DNA from: Candidatus Accumulibacter aalborgensis
GTDB lineage: Bacteria; Pseudomonadota; Gammaproteobacteria; Burkholderiales; Rhodocyclaceae
DNA: 64,000 nucleotides
Assembly: GCF_900089955.1 (NCBI RefSeq)
Contig: NZ_FLQX01000035.1
Coordinates: forward strand, 1-64,000
Direction of reading: 5' to 3'
The stretch's first letter is position 1. Each line of letters starts with the position of its first letter. The notes below the pieces were generated by a model. That model did no database searches and had not been told where the DNA came from. It saw only the letters and a list, made by a program, of their open reading frames with translations. Below, piece after piece: positions 29,077 through 38,197 of the stretch. Position numbers and translations under genes: made by a program.

Positions 29077-30156
29077 TTATTGTTGCGCGTGGCTGCTCGA
29101 CGACCAACCGTAGGCTGCCGCCAGTTCGGGGTCCCGCCTGGCGACCAGTCGCGCCAGGTCAACGATGACTTTGGCCTGCTTCCAGGTCGCATCATCCTGC
29201 ATCTTGCCGTCGATCGTCGCCACACCGCTGCCGTCGGGCATCGCTTCGAGGATGCGTTTGGCGAACAGCACTTCCTTGACGTCGGGGCTGAAGACCCGTT
29301 TGGCGATCGCGATCTGGTTTGGCGCCAGCGACCAGGCACCCGAACAGCCCATCAGGAAGGCATTGCGGAATTGTGCCTCGCACGCCGCTTCATCCTTGAG
29401 GTCGCCGAACGGGCCATAGAACGCGTGCAGGCCATGCGACACAGCCGCATCGACCATGCGCGCGACGGTGTAATGCCAGAGGTCCTGCTGGAAGAATGCG
29501 CGGCGCTGCTGGCCTTCCTCCTGGCCTGCTTCCGGGTCGGCGAGAACGCCGTAGCCCGGATGGCCGCCACCGACCCGCGTCGTCTTCATGCCGCGTGAAG
29601 CCGCCAGGTCGGCCGGGCCGAGGCTCAGGCCGTGCATGCGCGGGCTGGCACCGCAGATCGCCTCGACGTTGGTCACCCCCTGCGCGGTCTCGAGCAAGGC
29701 ATGCAGGAGGATCGGCTTCTTGATCGCGTATTTCGCTTCGAGCAGCGAGACGTACTGATCGACGAAATGAATGTCCCATGGCCCTTCGACCTTGGGAATC
29801 ATGATCACGTCGACCTTGTTGCCGACGTGCTTGATGATTTCATGGAGATCGTCGAGGACCCAGGGGCTGTTGAGTGCGTTGATGCGCACCCACATTGCGG
29901 TGTCGCCGAAATCGTTCTTGCTCAGCAAATCGATGAAGCCGGCGCGAGCGGCGTCCTTGGCTTCGATCGGGATGGCGTCCTCGAGGTTGCCGCACATCGC
30001 GTCACACTGCCTGGCGGTTTCGGGCGCCTTGGCGCGAATCTTGTCGATGTGCGGCGGAAAGAAGTGGATCATCCTTTCCGGTCGCACCGGCAGTTCACGC
30101 AGGGGCTGTGGCGCACCGATGGCGAGCGGCTTGTAGAAGTGGACTGGTAGCTTCAT
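29077..30156 (-). CDS. mclA: L-malyl-CoA / beta-methylmalyl-CoA lyase
   Basis: This CitE-like lyase condenses glyoxylate with propionyl-CoA (or acetyl-CoA), or cleaves the products, including citramalyl-CoA in some family members. The 359 residues show the HpcH/HpaI barrel: [78 protein letters not shown]. The start is ATG at 30156; the longer frame to 30174 is less likely. Between mct and mcd in one direction, its context points to C5-CoA chemistry. Confidence 0.9.
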   Translation of the reverse strand: MKLPVHFYKPLAIGAPQPLRELPVRPERMIHFFPPHIDKIRAKAPETARQCDAMCGNLEDAIPIEAKDAARAGFIDLLSKNDFGDTAMWVRINALNSPWVLDDLHEIIKHVGNKVDVIMIPKVEGPWDIHFVDQYVSLLEAKYAIKKPILLHALLETAQGVTNVEAICGASPRMHGLSLGPADLAASRGMKTTRVGGGHPGYGVLADPEAGQEEGQQRRAFFQQDLWHYTVARMVDAAVSHGLHAFYGPFGDLKDEAACEAQFRNAFLMGCSGAWSLAPNQIAIAKRVFSPDVKEVLFAKRILEAMPDGSGVATIDGKMQDDATWKQAKVIVDLARLVARRDPELAAAYGWSSSSHAQQ

Positions 30157-30225
30157 GGCAATTTCCCTGATCAAAAGAATGCGGGTGGGTGCGGCGCCGG
30201 CAGCAGGCCCGCTGCCGGCAGCTTT

Positions 30226-31446
30226 TCACTTGGCTCCGGCGACGACGCGCGCGTCGTGCAGGCGGCCGATTTCGGCTTCGCTCAGGCCGAGGATTTCGAG
30301 CAGAATCTGATCGGTGTGTTCGCCCAGTTTCGGTGCCGGCATCGCCGGCAGGCGCGCTACGCGGTCGAAGTCGAGCGGCGTCGAAGGCATCAGGTACGAC
30401 CCGATGCCGGGCTGTTCGGTGAGGGTGAACAGCGGATTGTCGGTCGAGCAATCGGGGTCAAGCGCTATTTCCTCACGTACCGTGCGATAGGGGCCCCAAG
30501 CGACGCCGTGCGCATCGAGGGTCAGCGCCGCTTCAGCCAGGGTGCGCGCGTGGAACCATGGTTCGAGCAGCTTGGCGATCTCCTGGCGAGCGCGATAGCG
30601 ATTGCCCTCGTCCTCAAAGTCGAGGCCCAGCCGTGCGGCGAGGGCGCTGACTGGCTCGCGAAGACCGGTGGCCTTGGTCAGACGCCGCCACTGCATGCCG
30701 GTAAGGCCGACGACCATCAGGCGCTTGCCGTCCAGCGTTGCGAAGTCGCGACCAAAAGCACCGTAGAGATAGTTGCCCTGCCGCGGTCGGTCGGCGTCAT
30801 TGACCATGACTTCGGCAATCATGCCGAAATTGCCGAGCATCGCCAGCGCCACGTCCTTCAGCGCCAGACGAACCAGTTGTCCTTCGCCGGTCAGTCGCCG
30901 GTGCCGTTCGGCGGCGAGCAGACCGAGGGCGATCATCTGGCCGCTGATGAAATCCCACGCCGGGAAGACGTGGTTCACCATTTCCGGCGAAGTGTCTGGA
31001 CCGGTCATCATGGGCAGGCCCATCTGTGGGTTCAGCGTGTAATCCACTTCCGAGCTGCCATCGCGACGCCCGGTGAGATTGACCATGATCAGGTCCTGGC
31101 GTTGCGCCTGCAGCGCTTCGTAGGCGAGCCAGCCTTTGGCCGGAAAGTTGGTGCTGAACAGGCCAGCGTGCTCACCCGGCGCGCAGATCAGTTGGGTGAG
31201 CAGCTCCTGTCCGCGCGGCAGGCGGAAGTCCACAGCGATCGAGCGCTTGCCCTTGTTCAGTCCCGCCCAGAACAGGCTGTGTCGACCATCGAGCGTCAGC
31301 GGCCAGCGACCGTAGTCCAGGCCGCCGCCGATCGGGTCGAAGCGGATCACCTCCGCGCCTAGTTGGGCCAGCGTCATGCCACCGAGCGGTGCGGCAACGA
31401 AGGCCGATCCCTCGACGACGCGCAGGCCCTTCAGAATTCCTTCCAT
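30226..31446 (-). CDS. mct: Mesaconyl-CoA C1-C4 CoA transferase (family III)
   Basis: A 406-residue family III CoA transferase (LRVVEGSAFVAAPLGGMTLA, LGAEVIRFDPIGGGLDYGRW, LNKGKRSIAVDF, NHVFPAWDFISGQMIALGLL with candidate catalytic Asp, LYGAFGRDFATLDGKRLMV). Mct moves CoA within mesaconyl-CoA from the C1 to the C4 carboxyl. The assignment over other family III enzymes relies on the neighbouring mclA, mcd and meh genes. Confidence 0.85.
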   Translation of the reverse strand: MEGILKGLRVVEGSAFVAAPLGGMTLAQLGAEVIRFDPIGGGLDYGRWPLTLDGRHSLFWAGLNKGKRSIAVDFRLPRGQELLTQLICAPGEHAGLFSTNFPAKGWLAYEALQAQRQDLIMVNLTGRRDGSSEVDYTLNPQMGLPMMTGPDTSPEMVNHVFPAWDFISGQMIALGLLAAERHRRLTGEGQLVRLALKDVALAMLGNFGMIAEVMVNDADRPRQGNYLYGAFGRDFATLDGKRLMVVGLTGMQWRRLTKATGLREPVSALAARLGLDFEDEGNRYRARQEIAKLLEPWFHARTLAEAALTLDAHGVAWGPYRTVREEIALDPDCSTDNPLFTLTEQPGIGSYLMPSTPLDFDRVARLPAMPAPKLGEHTDQILLEILGLSEAEIGRLHDARVVAGAK

Positions 31447-31868
31447 TGCTTCCTCCAGTCCGGCGGCCGGCGTTCAGAGTTGAAAGTGTTCCCGGCGCAG
31501 TGAGCCACACTCTCAGTCATGACCGATCCTCCCGACATCCGAGCCGCAGAGCTTGCCCACTTCGTGATCTTGCCAGACGCGGCGACGGCGCGTGGCGCAC
31601 AGTATAGGAGTAAAAATGGTTATTGGCGCAAAGATCTGACGGTCCCGGCAACTGCTCGACCCCATCGTGCGGCAACTTGAGTTTGCACGCTGGCTGTGCT
31701 GTACTTGTCGAACGGTCATGACTTTGCAAGACGCCTCGATAATGAAAGTTGTGACTGCTTCCCTCACCCCCGACCCGTCTCCCGCAATGCGGGAGAGCTG
31801 AGATTCGTGAGTCGCTGTCGCGACTTTCAAAGGAACTGCATGCGCACAATCCCGAAAGGATCGCCGTG
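31447..31868. other. Divergent intergenic region mct/meh with a palindrome
   Basis: It contains the promoters for the divergent mct and meh transcripts, although no clear boxes were picked out. A perfect hairpin, TCTCCCGCA / TGCGGGAGA (31778-31796), sits in a sequence resembling a dispersed REP-like repeat. No gene is seen. Confidence 0.5.
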
Positions 31869-32723
31869 ATGACCGACTCGACAACAGACTACGCGCAATG
31901 GATTGGCCGTCAGGAGACCACCGACGATGACCTGGCACTGGCGCCGGCGCTGGCCGCAGCGGCGACTTTCGACGACACGCTGACCCGGTTCGAAAAGGGA
32001 AGCGCACTGCCACCCCTGTGGCACTGGTTCTATTTTCTGCCCAGAGCGCCGCAAGCGCTGCTCGACGTCGACGGTCATCCGCAGCGTGGCGGCTTCATGC
32101 CGCCGATTCCCTATCCGCGACGGATGTTTGCCGGCGCGCGCATGCGCTTTCACCGCCCGTTGGTGATCGGTCAGCCGGCACGCCGCGAGGCCACGATTCG
32201 CGACATCAGGCAGAAGTCGGGACGTTCCGGCTCGCTGGCCTTCGTTTCCGTCGTTCACAACTTCTATCAGGATGGCCTGCTGTGTATCGAGGAGGAGCAG
32301 GACATCGTCTACCGCGAACCGGGGCCGGCGGTGGCCTGCCCGCGAGCGATCGACTGGAAACCGGTGCCCGCCGGCGCCTGGTCGCGAATCGTCACGCCGG
32401 ACCCGCGACTGCTGTTCCGCTTTTCGGCGCTGACCTTCAATGCCCACAGGATCCATTACGATCGTCCCTACGCGACCGGGGAAGAGGGTTACCCCGGCCT
32501 GGTCGTGCACGGACCGCTGACCGCAGTTCTGCTCATGGAACTGGCCAGGAAGCATGTCGCGCGGCCGGTCCGCGAATTCAGTTTCCGCGGTCTGGCGGCG
32601 CTTTTCGACCTGGCACCGTTTCGACTCGTCTGCACAGTTGATGATGGCCAACTATCCCTCGAGGCGCAGGCACCGGATGGCGCGCTGGCGATGAGCGCCA
32701 GCGCCGAACTGGCAGCGGCCTGA
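31869..32723 (+). CDS. meh: 3-methylfumaryl-CoA (mesaconyl-C4-CoA) hydratase
   Basis: Meh hydrates mesaconyl-C4-CoA to citramalyl-CoA. The 284 residues form a fused hot-dog dehydratase (WHWFYFLPRAPQALLDVDGH, GGFMPPIPYPRRMFAGARM, TFNAHRIHYDRPYATGEEGY, PGLVVHGPLTAVLLME). The ATG at 31869 is chosen over the adjacent GTG at 31866. It is divergent from mct. With mclA, mcd and mct it completes the part of the 3-hydroxypropionate bicycle that yields pyruvate and acetyl-CoA from glyoxylate and propionyl-CoA. Confidence 0.87.
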   Translation: MTDSTTDYAQWIGRQETTDDDLALAPALAAAATFDDTLTRFEKGSALPPLWHWFYFLPRAPQALLDVDGHPQRGGFMPPIPYPRRMFAGARMRFHRPLVIGQPARREATIRDIRQKSGRSGSLAFVSVVHNFYQDGLLCIEEEQDIVYREPGPAVACPRAIDWKPVPAGAWSRIVTPDPRLLFRFSALTFNAHRIHYDRPYATGEEGYPGLVVHGPLTAVLLMELARKHVARPVREFSFRGLAALFDLAPFRLVCTVDDGQLSLEAQAPDGALAMSASAELAAA

Positions 32724-32733
32724 ACATCACCCA

Positions 32734-33432
32734 ATGCCAAACTACTACGCAATCGTTCCCGCTGCCGGTATCGGGTCACGCTTCGGCGGCGAAACGCCAA
32801 AACAGTACCGCTTACTAGCCGGGCGACCCATGCTCTACCACAGCCTCGCAGCCGTCTGCCGCTGCCCGCGCATTGATCGCGTCTGGGTGGTTCTTTCCCC
32901 AGACGATACCTGCTGGCGACAGCACGACTGGACAAGTCTCGGCTACAAACTGGAGACCGTTTTCTGTGGTGGCACGACACGATCCGAAAGCGTTGCCAAT
33001 GGCCTGCACGCCGCCGCGACCGCCGCCGATGACGACGACTGGGTGCTGGTGCACGACGCCGCGCGACCCTGCCTGTCGCAAGCGATGCTGGCTGCGCTGT
33101 GTGACGAACTGGCCGGCGATCCAGTAGGCGGCATTCTCGCCGTGCCAGTGGCCGATACCCTGAAGCGCGCCGACGCCGACCAGTGCATCGCGAGTACCGA
33201 GTCGCGCGACGGCCTGTGGCAGGCACAGACCCCACAGATGTTCCGCTACGGACTGCTGACCCGCGTGCTGGCCGAGCACCGGGGCTGCACCGACGAAGCC
33301 TCCGCGATGGAGGCCGCCGGCTGCAGACCGAGGCTGGTTTGTGCCGACGCCAGCAACCTCAAGGTGACTTATCCGGCCGATTTACGCCTGGCCGAGACGA
33401 TCTTGCAGGCGAGAATACGGGTAGACGAATGA
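32734..33432 (+). CDS. ispD: 2-C-methyl-D-erythritol 4-phosphate cytidylyltransferase
   Basis: IspD makes CDP-methylerythritol in the non-mevalonate isoprenoid pathway. The 232 residues carry [19 protein letters not shown] (nucleotide binding), [24 protein letters not shown] and [11 protein letters not shown]. It overlaps ispF by four bases and follows meh by 10 bases, so co-transcription with meh is possible. Confidence 0.97.
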   Translation: MPNYYAIVPAAGIGSRFGGETPKQYRLLAGRPMLYHSLAAVCRCPRIDRVWVVLSPDDTCWRQHDWTSLGYKLETVFCGGTTRSESVANGLHAAATAADDDDWVLVHDAARPCLSQAMLAALCDELAGDPVGGILAVPVADTLKRADADQCIASTESRDGLWQAQTPQMFRYGLLTRVLAEHRGCTDEASAMEAAGCRPRLVCADASNLKVTYPADLRLAETILQARIRVDE

Positions 33433-33908
33433 TCCGTATCGGACAAGGCTGCGATATTCACGCGCTGGTTCCTGGCCGCAGAATGATTCTCGGCGGCGTC
33501 GAGATCGCGCATCACAGCGGACTGCTCGGCCATTCCGACGCCGATGCGCTGCTGCACGCCGTTACTGACGCGCTGCTTGGCGCGGCAGCGCTCGGCGACA
33601 TCGGCCGCCATTTTCCCGAAACCGACGAGCGTTATCGAGGCGCCGATAGCCGGCAACTGCTGCGCGCGACGCTCGCGCTGCTGGCCCAGGACGGCTGGCG
33701 GGTGGGTAACGTCGACGCGACGATCATCGCTCAACAGCCGAGAATGGCGCCTTATCTGCCGCAAATGGTAGCCAACATCGCTGCCGACCTGCAGGTAGCC
33801 GCAAGCTGCGTCAACGTCAAGGCGAAAACCGCTGAACGCTTGGGTTTTATCGGGCGAGGGGAGGGTGTCGCGACCGAAGCAGTGGTGCTGATTAGCCGAG
33901 ACGTCTGA
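33429..33908 (+). CDS. ispF: 2-C-methyl-D-erythritol 2,4-cyclodiphosphate synthase
   Basis: The 159-residue enzyme catalyses cyclisation two steps after IspD. Zinc ligands lie in GCDIHAL (Asp, His) and [18 protein letters not shown], with DIGRHFP also present. Near the end are [19 protein letters not shown] and a typical C-terminus. The ATG overlaps the ispD stop. Confidence 0.97.
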   Translation: MIRIGQGCDIHALVPGRRMILGGVEIAHHSGLLGHSDADALLHAVTDALLGAAALGDIGRHFPETDERYRGADSRQLLRATLALLAQDGWRVGNVDATIIAQQPRMAPYLPQMVANIAADLQVAASCVNVKAKTAERLGFIGRGEGVATEAVVLISRDV

Positions 33909-34040
33909 GACTGGGAGAAGCCGATCATGCTGGAGGATGACTTCGTCACAGGGTAGTTCGAATTCGCGTGGAATGCGCAAGGCCTGGTTACGTCCATTAC
34001 GAAACAGCCGGGCGTGCCGTTCTTTAGCAGTATTGGCCAT
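33909..34040 (-). pseudogene. VapB-type antitoxin remnant
   Basis: The minus strand reads MANTAKERHARLFRNGRNQA then LRIPREFELPCDEVILQHD, the AbrB-fold N-terminus of VapB antitoxins. The C-terminal toxin-binding part is replaced by sequence running antisense into ispF, and no partner vapC follows. Confidence 0.55.
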
Positions 34041-34125
34041 CAGGAAATCCCTGAAGTTAACATAGGCCAAGCATCTGCCTTGAATGAGCGGTCGTCAAGC
34101 TACGCTCTCTATGGCAAGTGCGTGT

Positions 34126-34153
34126 ACTTTACATAATACAAATTATGCGAAGT
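34126..34153 (-). other. dif-like XerC/XerD recombination site
   Basis: On the minus strand the site reads XerC arm ACTTCGCATAA, six-base centre TTTGTA, XerD arm TTATGTAAAGT. Against Escherichia coli dif (CGCATAA core, 6-base centre, TTATGTTAAAT) the XerD arm matches 9 of 11 bases and the inner XerC arm is identical; the 28-base length and spacing are exact. It may be the chromosomal dif in the replication terminus, or a mobile dif site carrying the neighbouring toxin-antitoxin genes. Confidence 0.7.
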
Positions 34154-34316
34154 CAGAGCAACTTGTCCGCCGGTCCCTGATGAGGCTCATATACTCTCAA
34201 TGGTGCCGTTGGATTTCCTATCCTTCAGACCGAGTAACGGACTCAGAAAGACGCTCTTGAGCAACGCCACCGCGAAATCGGCACTCCGCTACCTTCGGTG
34301 CCGCGTGGCGGCACCT

Positions 34317-34733
34317 CTACGCTTCCCACGGATTGATGACGGTGACGCTGGCGGCCTCATAGGGAGCCGTGTCGCGTGACGCCACGATGAACCTCCGCGA
34401 AGCTGCAATCGCGGCGATGTAGCCGTCAGGTGTCGGGAATCCTCGTCCGCCGGCCTTGGCTGTCACAGCCAGCTCGGCATAGCACCGTGCTGCATCAGTG
34501 TCGAATGGCAGCACCCGATCCCTGAACAGTCCCATCAGACCGTCAAGGGCCTGTGTCAACATGTCCTTGCGCTTGCCGCCTGGGAGCGCCCCGATGCCAA
34601 ACAGAAGCTCTGCCAGCGTCACACTGGACAGATACAGCGTTTCGGCGACTTGTTCATTCAGCCAGGCCCGCACGGCCGGATGCGGCTCGGGTTTCATCGC
34701 CTCGGAAACGACATTGGTATCGAGGATGATCAT
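34317..34733 (-). CDS. PIN-domain toxin (FitB/VapC type)
   Basis: The 138-residue ribonuclease toxin has PIN acidic residues in MIILDTNVVSE (Asp5), SSVTLAELLFGI (Glu), FDTDAARCYAEL (Asp) and TPDGYIAAIAASR (Asp). Four-base overlap with the upstream antitoxin gives one operon. It appears complete. Confidence 0.9.
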   Translation of the reverse strand: MIILDTNVVSEAMKPEPHPAVRAWLNEQVAETLYLSSVTLAELLFGIGALPGGKRKDMLTQALDGLMGLFRDRVLPFDTDAARCYAELAVTAKAGGRGFPTPDGYIAAIAASRRFIVASRDTAPYEAASVTVINPWEA

Positions 34734-34984
34734 TCAAACCTCAGCGGCTCGGCCGGTGTCTTGTCTCTCCCTTGGTTGAAGACCTCGTAATCCTCGTTTG
34801 TCAGGCCGATCTTGCGGCCCAATGCCGCGAGGGCTTCACCCAGGCGAACGCGCGCCTCTGGCTTGACCGCGATCGCCAGAATCTCGCGGACCTCGGCCTC
34901 AGTGCTATGCCCATGTTGAGCGGCCCGCACCCGTAATGCGCGGTGTACGTCGTCGGGCAAATTACGTACTGTCAGCATTGCCAT
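34730..34984 (-). CDS. FitA-type ribbon-helix-helix antitoxin
   Basis: The 84-residue protein opens with the DNA-binding MLTVRNLPDDVHRALRVRAA and HGHSTEAEVREILAIAV, as in FitA/plasmid stability proteins; the C-terminal tail would wrap the PIN toxin. The ATG at 34984 is used; the one two codons later is equally possible. The palindrome at 35012-35038 directly upstream is probably its operator. Confidence 0.88.
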   Translation of the reverse strand: MAMLTVRNLPDDVHRALRVRAAQHGHSTEAEVREILAIAVKPEARVRLGEALAALGRKIGLTNEDYEVFNQGRDKTPAEPLRFE

Positions 34985-35011
34985 AGCGGCACCTCACAAA
35001 GATACACTCGA

Positions 35012-35038
35012 TGCATTCATTTTACTAAAATGTATGCA
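35012..35038. promoter_or_regulatory. Operator palindrome of the FitAB-type operon
   Basis: Inverted repeat TGCATTCATTTTA / TAAAATGTATGCA, 13 bases per arm around one central base with one mismatch, lies 27 bases upstream of the antitoxin ATG. Autorepression by ribbon-helix-helix antitoxins through such repeats is well known. Confidence 0.7.
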
Positions 35039-35160
35039 ATCCTTCAAGGCTGGCTGAGCGCGTTAGCCATGTCATCAGGGGCGATTCAGTGGTAAATTGC
35101 AGGGCGGCAGGTCCATCGGTCCATCCTGTCGCTGACTTCAACTTTCGCCTTCGCTCTCCT

Positions 35161-36045
35161 ATGCCACAGATTACTGCCAACAAGCTGCAATTCGAATATG
35201 AAACCTTTGGCGACGCGTCGGCGCCGGCCGTCCTGCTGATCATGGGACTTGGCGCGCAACTGGGTCGCTGGAATATCGAACTCTGTGAGGCACTTGTCGA
35301 CCGCGGTTTTCGCGTCATTCGCTTCGACAACCGCGACTGCGGCCTGTCGAGCAAGCTCGACGAGGCGGACGTTCCGGATGTCGGCCAGGCACTGCGCACC
35401 GGCACAGCACCGATGGCACCCTACGCACTGGAAGACATGGCGGCTGACAGCGTCGGTCTGCTCGACGCGCTGGGTATCGACTCGGCGCATATCGTCGGCG
35501 CGTCGATGGGTGGCGCGATCGCCCAGATCATTGCCGCGCTTTACCCGCAGCGCACGCTGTCGTTGACCTGCATCATGACCACCAGCGGCCATCCCGAGCT
35601 GCCGCCGCCGACGCGCGAGGCGGCGCAGGCGCTGTTTGCGCCATTGCCGGCGGCTCGCGACAAGGACAGCCTGGTGGAAGACGCCATGCGGCGCCAATTG
35701 GCTGTCGCCAGCCCCGATTTCCCGAGTTGTCCGCAGCGCCTGCGGGACTTGCTCACCGAGGAGCATGAGCGCGGCTTCCACCCGCGCGGGGTGACGCGCC
35801 AACTGGCGGCCTTCCTGGCCAGCGATCATCGCCGCGATCTGCTGCAGACGATCCGCGTGCCGACGCTCGTTGTGCACGGTGCTGAAGACCCACTGATTCC
35901 GGTTGCCTGCGGTTACGATGTCGCCGCCCACATCGCCGGTGCAGAAATCCGGGTGATCGAGGGCATGGGCCATGATCTTCCGCTGGCCCTGACCGACGTT
36001 TTCGCCGATGCCATCGCTACCGTGGCGCATGCGCGACAAGCCTGA
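35161..36045 (+). CDS. Alpha/beta hydrolase
   Basis: The 294-residue enzyme has the nucleophile elbow GASMGG (Ser115), a probable acid in VVHGAEDPLIPV, and the catalytic His in EGMGHDLP; the oxyanion region is LIMGLGAQLGRW. It is a single soluble domain with no signal peptide. The substrate cannot be predicted. The ATG at 35161 is used; the upstream in-frame extension is non-conserved-looking. Confidence 0.85.
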   Translation: MPQITANKLQFEYETFGDASAPAVLLIMGLGAQLGRWNIELCEALVDRGFRVIRFDNRDCGLSSKLDEADVPDVGQALRTGTAPMAPYALEDMAADSVGLLDALGIDSAHIVGASMGGAIAQIIAALYPQRTLSLTCIMTTSGHPELPPPTREAAQALFAPLPAARDKDSLVEDAMRRQLAVASPDFPSCPQRLRDLLTEEHERGFHPRGVTRQLAAFLASDHRRDLLQTIRVPTLVVHGAEDPLIPVACGYDVAAHIAGAEIRVIEGMGHDLPLALTDVFADAIATVAHARQA

Positions 36046-36121
36046 GTCCCGTGTGCCCATCCTCGGCCACCCGCCGGCTGCCGTGCCCAGCCTGCTGGCA
36101 ACGCACGCTTCCTGAGTGCCG

Positions 36122-37552
36122 ATGAACGCGGTCCTCGCTCCGGAACCGCTGGTCTTCGTCGATCTTGAAACCAGCGGAGCGAATTTTGCAAACGATCGGA
36201 TCATCGAAATCGGCCTGGTCGAAGTGGATGCCGAGGGTGTCCGTGAATGGAGCGTTCTGGTCGACCCCGAAACGCCGATCTCGGCCTTCATTACCGGCCT
36301 GACCGGCATCGACGACGCCATGCTCTCCGGCGCAGCGACTTTCCGGCAACTGGCACCGACGTTGCTGGACAGGCTGAGCGGACGCCTGTTCATCGCCCAC
36401 AATGCGCGCTTCGATTACGGCTTCCTGCAGCGCGAGTTCAAGCGACTGGGCCTCGACTTCCGCGCACCGGCGCTTTGTACCGTCAAGCTGTCGCGCAAAC
36501 TCTTTCCCGAACACCACCGGCACAGTCTGGATACACTGGTCGCGCGTCACGGTCTGAGGGTGGGCGGCAGTCGCCACCGCGCCCTTCCCGACGCGCGCCT
36601 GTTGTGGGATCTATGGCAGTGCTGGCATCAGCAACTGCCGAGCGAAACGATCCGCTGCGCGGTCACGGCCATCGTTGGTCGTCCGGACCTGCCGCCGCAA
36701 CTCGATGCGGCGCTGATCGACGACCTGCCCGAGGCGGCCGGTGCTTATGCGTTTTTCGGCGACGACGGCCGCTTGCTGCTGAGCAGGCGCAGCAGCAACA
36801 TTCGGCAGCAGGTGCTGGCCCATTTCACTGCCGCCAACCGCGAAACCCCCTTGGTTCGCGACACCTGGCGCATCGATTGGCGAGATGCTGCAGGCGAACT
36901 GGGCGCGCGTTTGCGGGAGATTGAACTTCAACTCGCCGCCTCACCGTCTGCCGCCAGTTCAAGTCCGTGGCCGCGTCCAGCGGCCGATGAACTGTGCTCC
37001 TGGCAGTTGCTGCAGGCTGCCAAAGGCGATTTCCGGCCGCAACTCGTTGTCGCCGCGGAAGTTGATTTCGCTTTGGCCGACGACCTGTTCGGCTTCTACC
37101 CAAATCGCCGCGAAGCCTTGCGAGCCTTGCGCAAGCTGGCTGACGCCCATCACCTGTGCCACCGCCAGTTGGGGCTAGAGGAAACGGCACGAGGAGAAGC
37201 CTGCGCCGCCTACAGGCAGAAGAACTGTCGCGGCGTCTGCATCGGTAAGGAAGCCGTGGCGCTGCATAGCGCCCGGCTGCTGACCGCGCTGGCCAAGTTC
37301 AAAGTGAAGGTCTGGCCCTACAAGGGGCCGCTGGCGCTAATTGAACGCGACGAGTTCGGAATGCGCGAAGATATTCACCTGGTCGACCGCTGGCGCCATG
37401 TTGGCACAGTACACAGCGAAGAGGCGCTGCAGGCCTGCCTCGCGAATGGCCCCAGCGGCCTCGGCTTCGACCCCGACATCTACCGCATCATCCACAAGGC
37501 ACTGCAGGCCGGCAAAGTCCGCATTCGCGCCCTGCCCCCTTTTTCACCTTGA
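36122..37552 (+). CDS. DnaQ-like 3'-5' exonuclease with UvrC-like GIY-YIG-type domain
   Basis: Residues 1-170 form an epsilon-type DEDDh exonuclease (FVDLETSG, NDRIIEIG, HNARFDYGFL, HRALPDARLL). A region starting near 200 (LPEAAGAYAFFGDDGRLL then LSRRSSNIRQQVLAHF) aligns in layout with GIY-YIG nucleases of the Cho/UvrC kind, but the second motif (normally YVGKS) reads LLSRR, so its nuclease site looks lost. The C-terminus includes CRGVCIGKE. The start at the ATG 36122 is preferred to GTG 36116. It probably acts in DNA repair or proofreading. The 3' ends overlap the ankyrin gene by nine bases. Confidence 0.85.
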   Translation: MNAVLAPEPLVFVDLETSGANFANDRIIEIGLVEVDAEGVREWSVLVDPETPISAFITGLTGIDDAMLSGAATFRQLAPTLLDRLSGRLFIAHNARFDYGFLQREFKRLGLDFRAPALCTVKLSRKLFPEHHRHSLDTLVARHGLRVGGSRHRALPDARLLWDLWQCWHQQLPSETIRCAVTAIVGRPDLPPQLDAALIDDLPEAAGAYAFFGDDGRLLLSRRSSNIRQQVLAHFTAANRETPLVRDTWRIDWRDAAGELGARLREIELQLAASPSAASSSPWPRPAADELCSWQLLQAAKGDFRPQLVVAAEVDFALADDLFGFYPNRREALRALRKLADAHHLCHRQLGLEETARGEACAAYRQKNCRGVCIGKEAVALHSARLLTALAKFKVKVWPYKGPLALIERDEFGMREDIHLVDRWRHVGTVHSEEALQACLANGPSGLGFDPDIYRIIHKALQAGKVRIRALPPFSP

Positions 37553-38197
37553 CGGCTGGGGCGCGTCGCCGGCGCGGCCGCCCGCCTTGCGCAAGAGGTC
37601 GGCGATATCGGTGTTGTCGGTCTTCAGTGCCCAGTCGATGGCCGTCGCGCCACGCTCATTGGCGATGTTCGGATCTGCCTTGTTCTTCAACAGGAGTTCT
37701 ACCAGTTCGAGGTGTCCGAAGCGTGCGGCGAAGAGCAGCGCCGTCGAGCCATTTTCTGTCCTTGCGTTGACCTCGGCACCTTTGCTGAGCAGGTATTCGG
37801 CTACCGCGGTATGGCCTTTGAAAGCGGCGTAGATCAGCGGCGACCAGCCATAAAGATTGATGTCGGCACCTGCTTCGACGAGTCGCTGGACAAAATACAT
37901 GCGCTCCCGGTAGGCAGCCAGGCTCAGTGCGGTCTCGCCATGGCGGTTGCGGGTATTGATCCGGGCGCGGTGGCGCAGCAAGTAGTCGAAGAACTCCTTG
38001 TTGTCGCGATTCACCGTCTGCATCAGCAGCGTGTTGCCGGCGGCATCGACCGAGTTGACGTCCATGCCACGGGTGATCAACTGGATGGCCCACGGCGTAT
38101 CAGCGGAGATCAGCGCTTCCTCCATGTCTTCGTACACCCCGGCTGCGGCAAAGGCCGGCAGGAGCAAGGCAAACAGTAGAGCGACAGTTTTCTTCAT
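37544..38197 (-). CDS. Secreted ankyrin-repeat protein
   Basis: The 217-residue protein has a Sec signal peptide (MKKTVALLFALLLPAFAAAG) and about five ankyrin repeats (DAAGNTLLMQTVNR, NRHGETALSLAAYR, YGWSPLIYAAFKGHTAVAEY, NGSTALLFAARFGHLELVEL, ERGATAIDWALK). It is probably periplasmic and binds a partner protein. Its start abuts the tatD stop, so it ends the mltG-tmk-holB-pilZ-tatD operon. Confidence 0.9.
   Translation of the reverse strand: MKKTVALLFALLLPAFAAAGVYEDMEEALISADTPWAIQLITRGMDVNSVDAAGNTLLMQTVNRDNKEFFDYLLRHRARINTRNRHGETALSLAAYRERMYFVQRLVEAGADINLYGWSPLIYAAFKGHTAVAEYLLSKGAEVNARTENGSTALLFAARFGHLELVELLLKNKADPNIANERGATAIDWALKTDNTDIADLLRKAGGRAGDAPQPSR

Noticed and set aside
33369-34070. 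Long minus-strand frame fusing VapB to further sequence
   Set aside because: Beyond the VapB N-terminus it is antisense to ispF and unlike any VapB tail.
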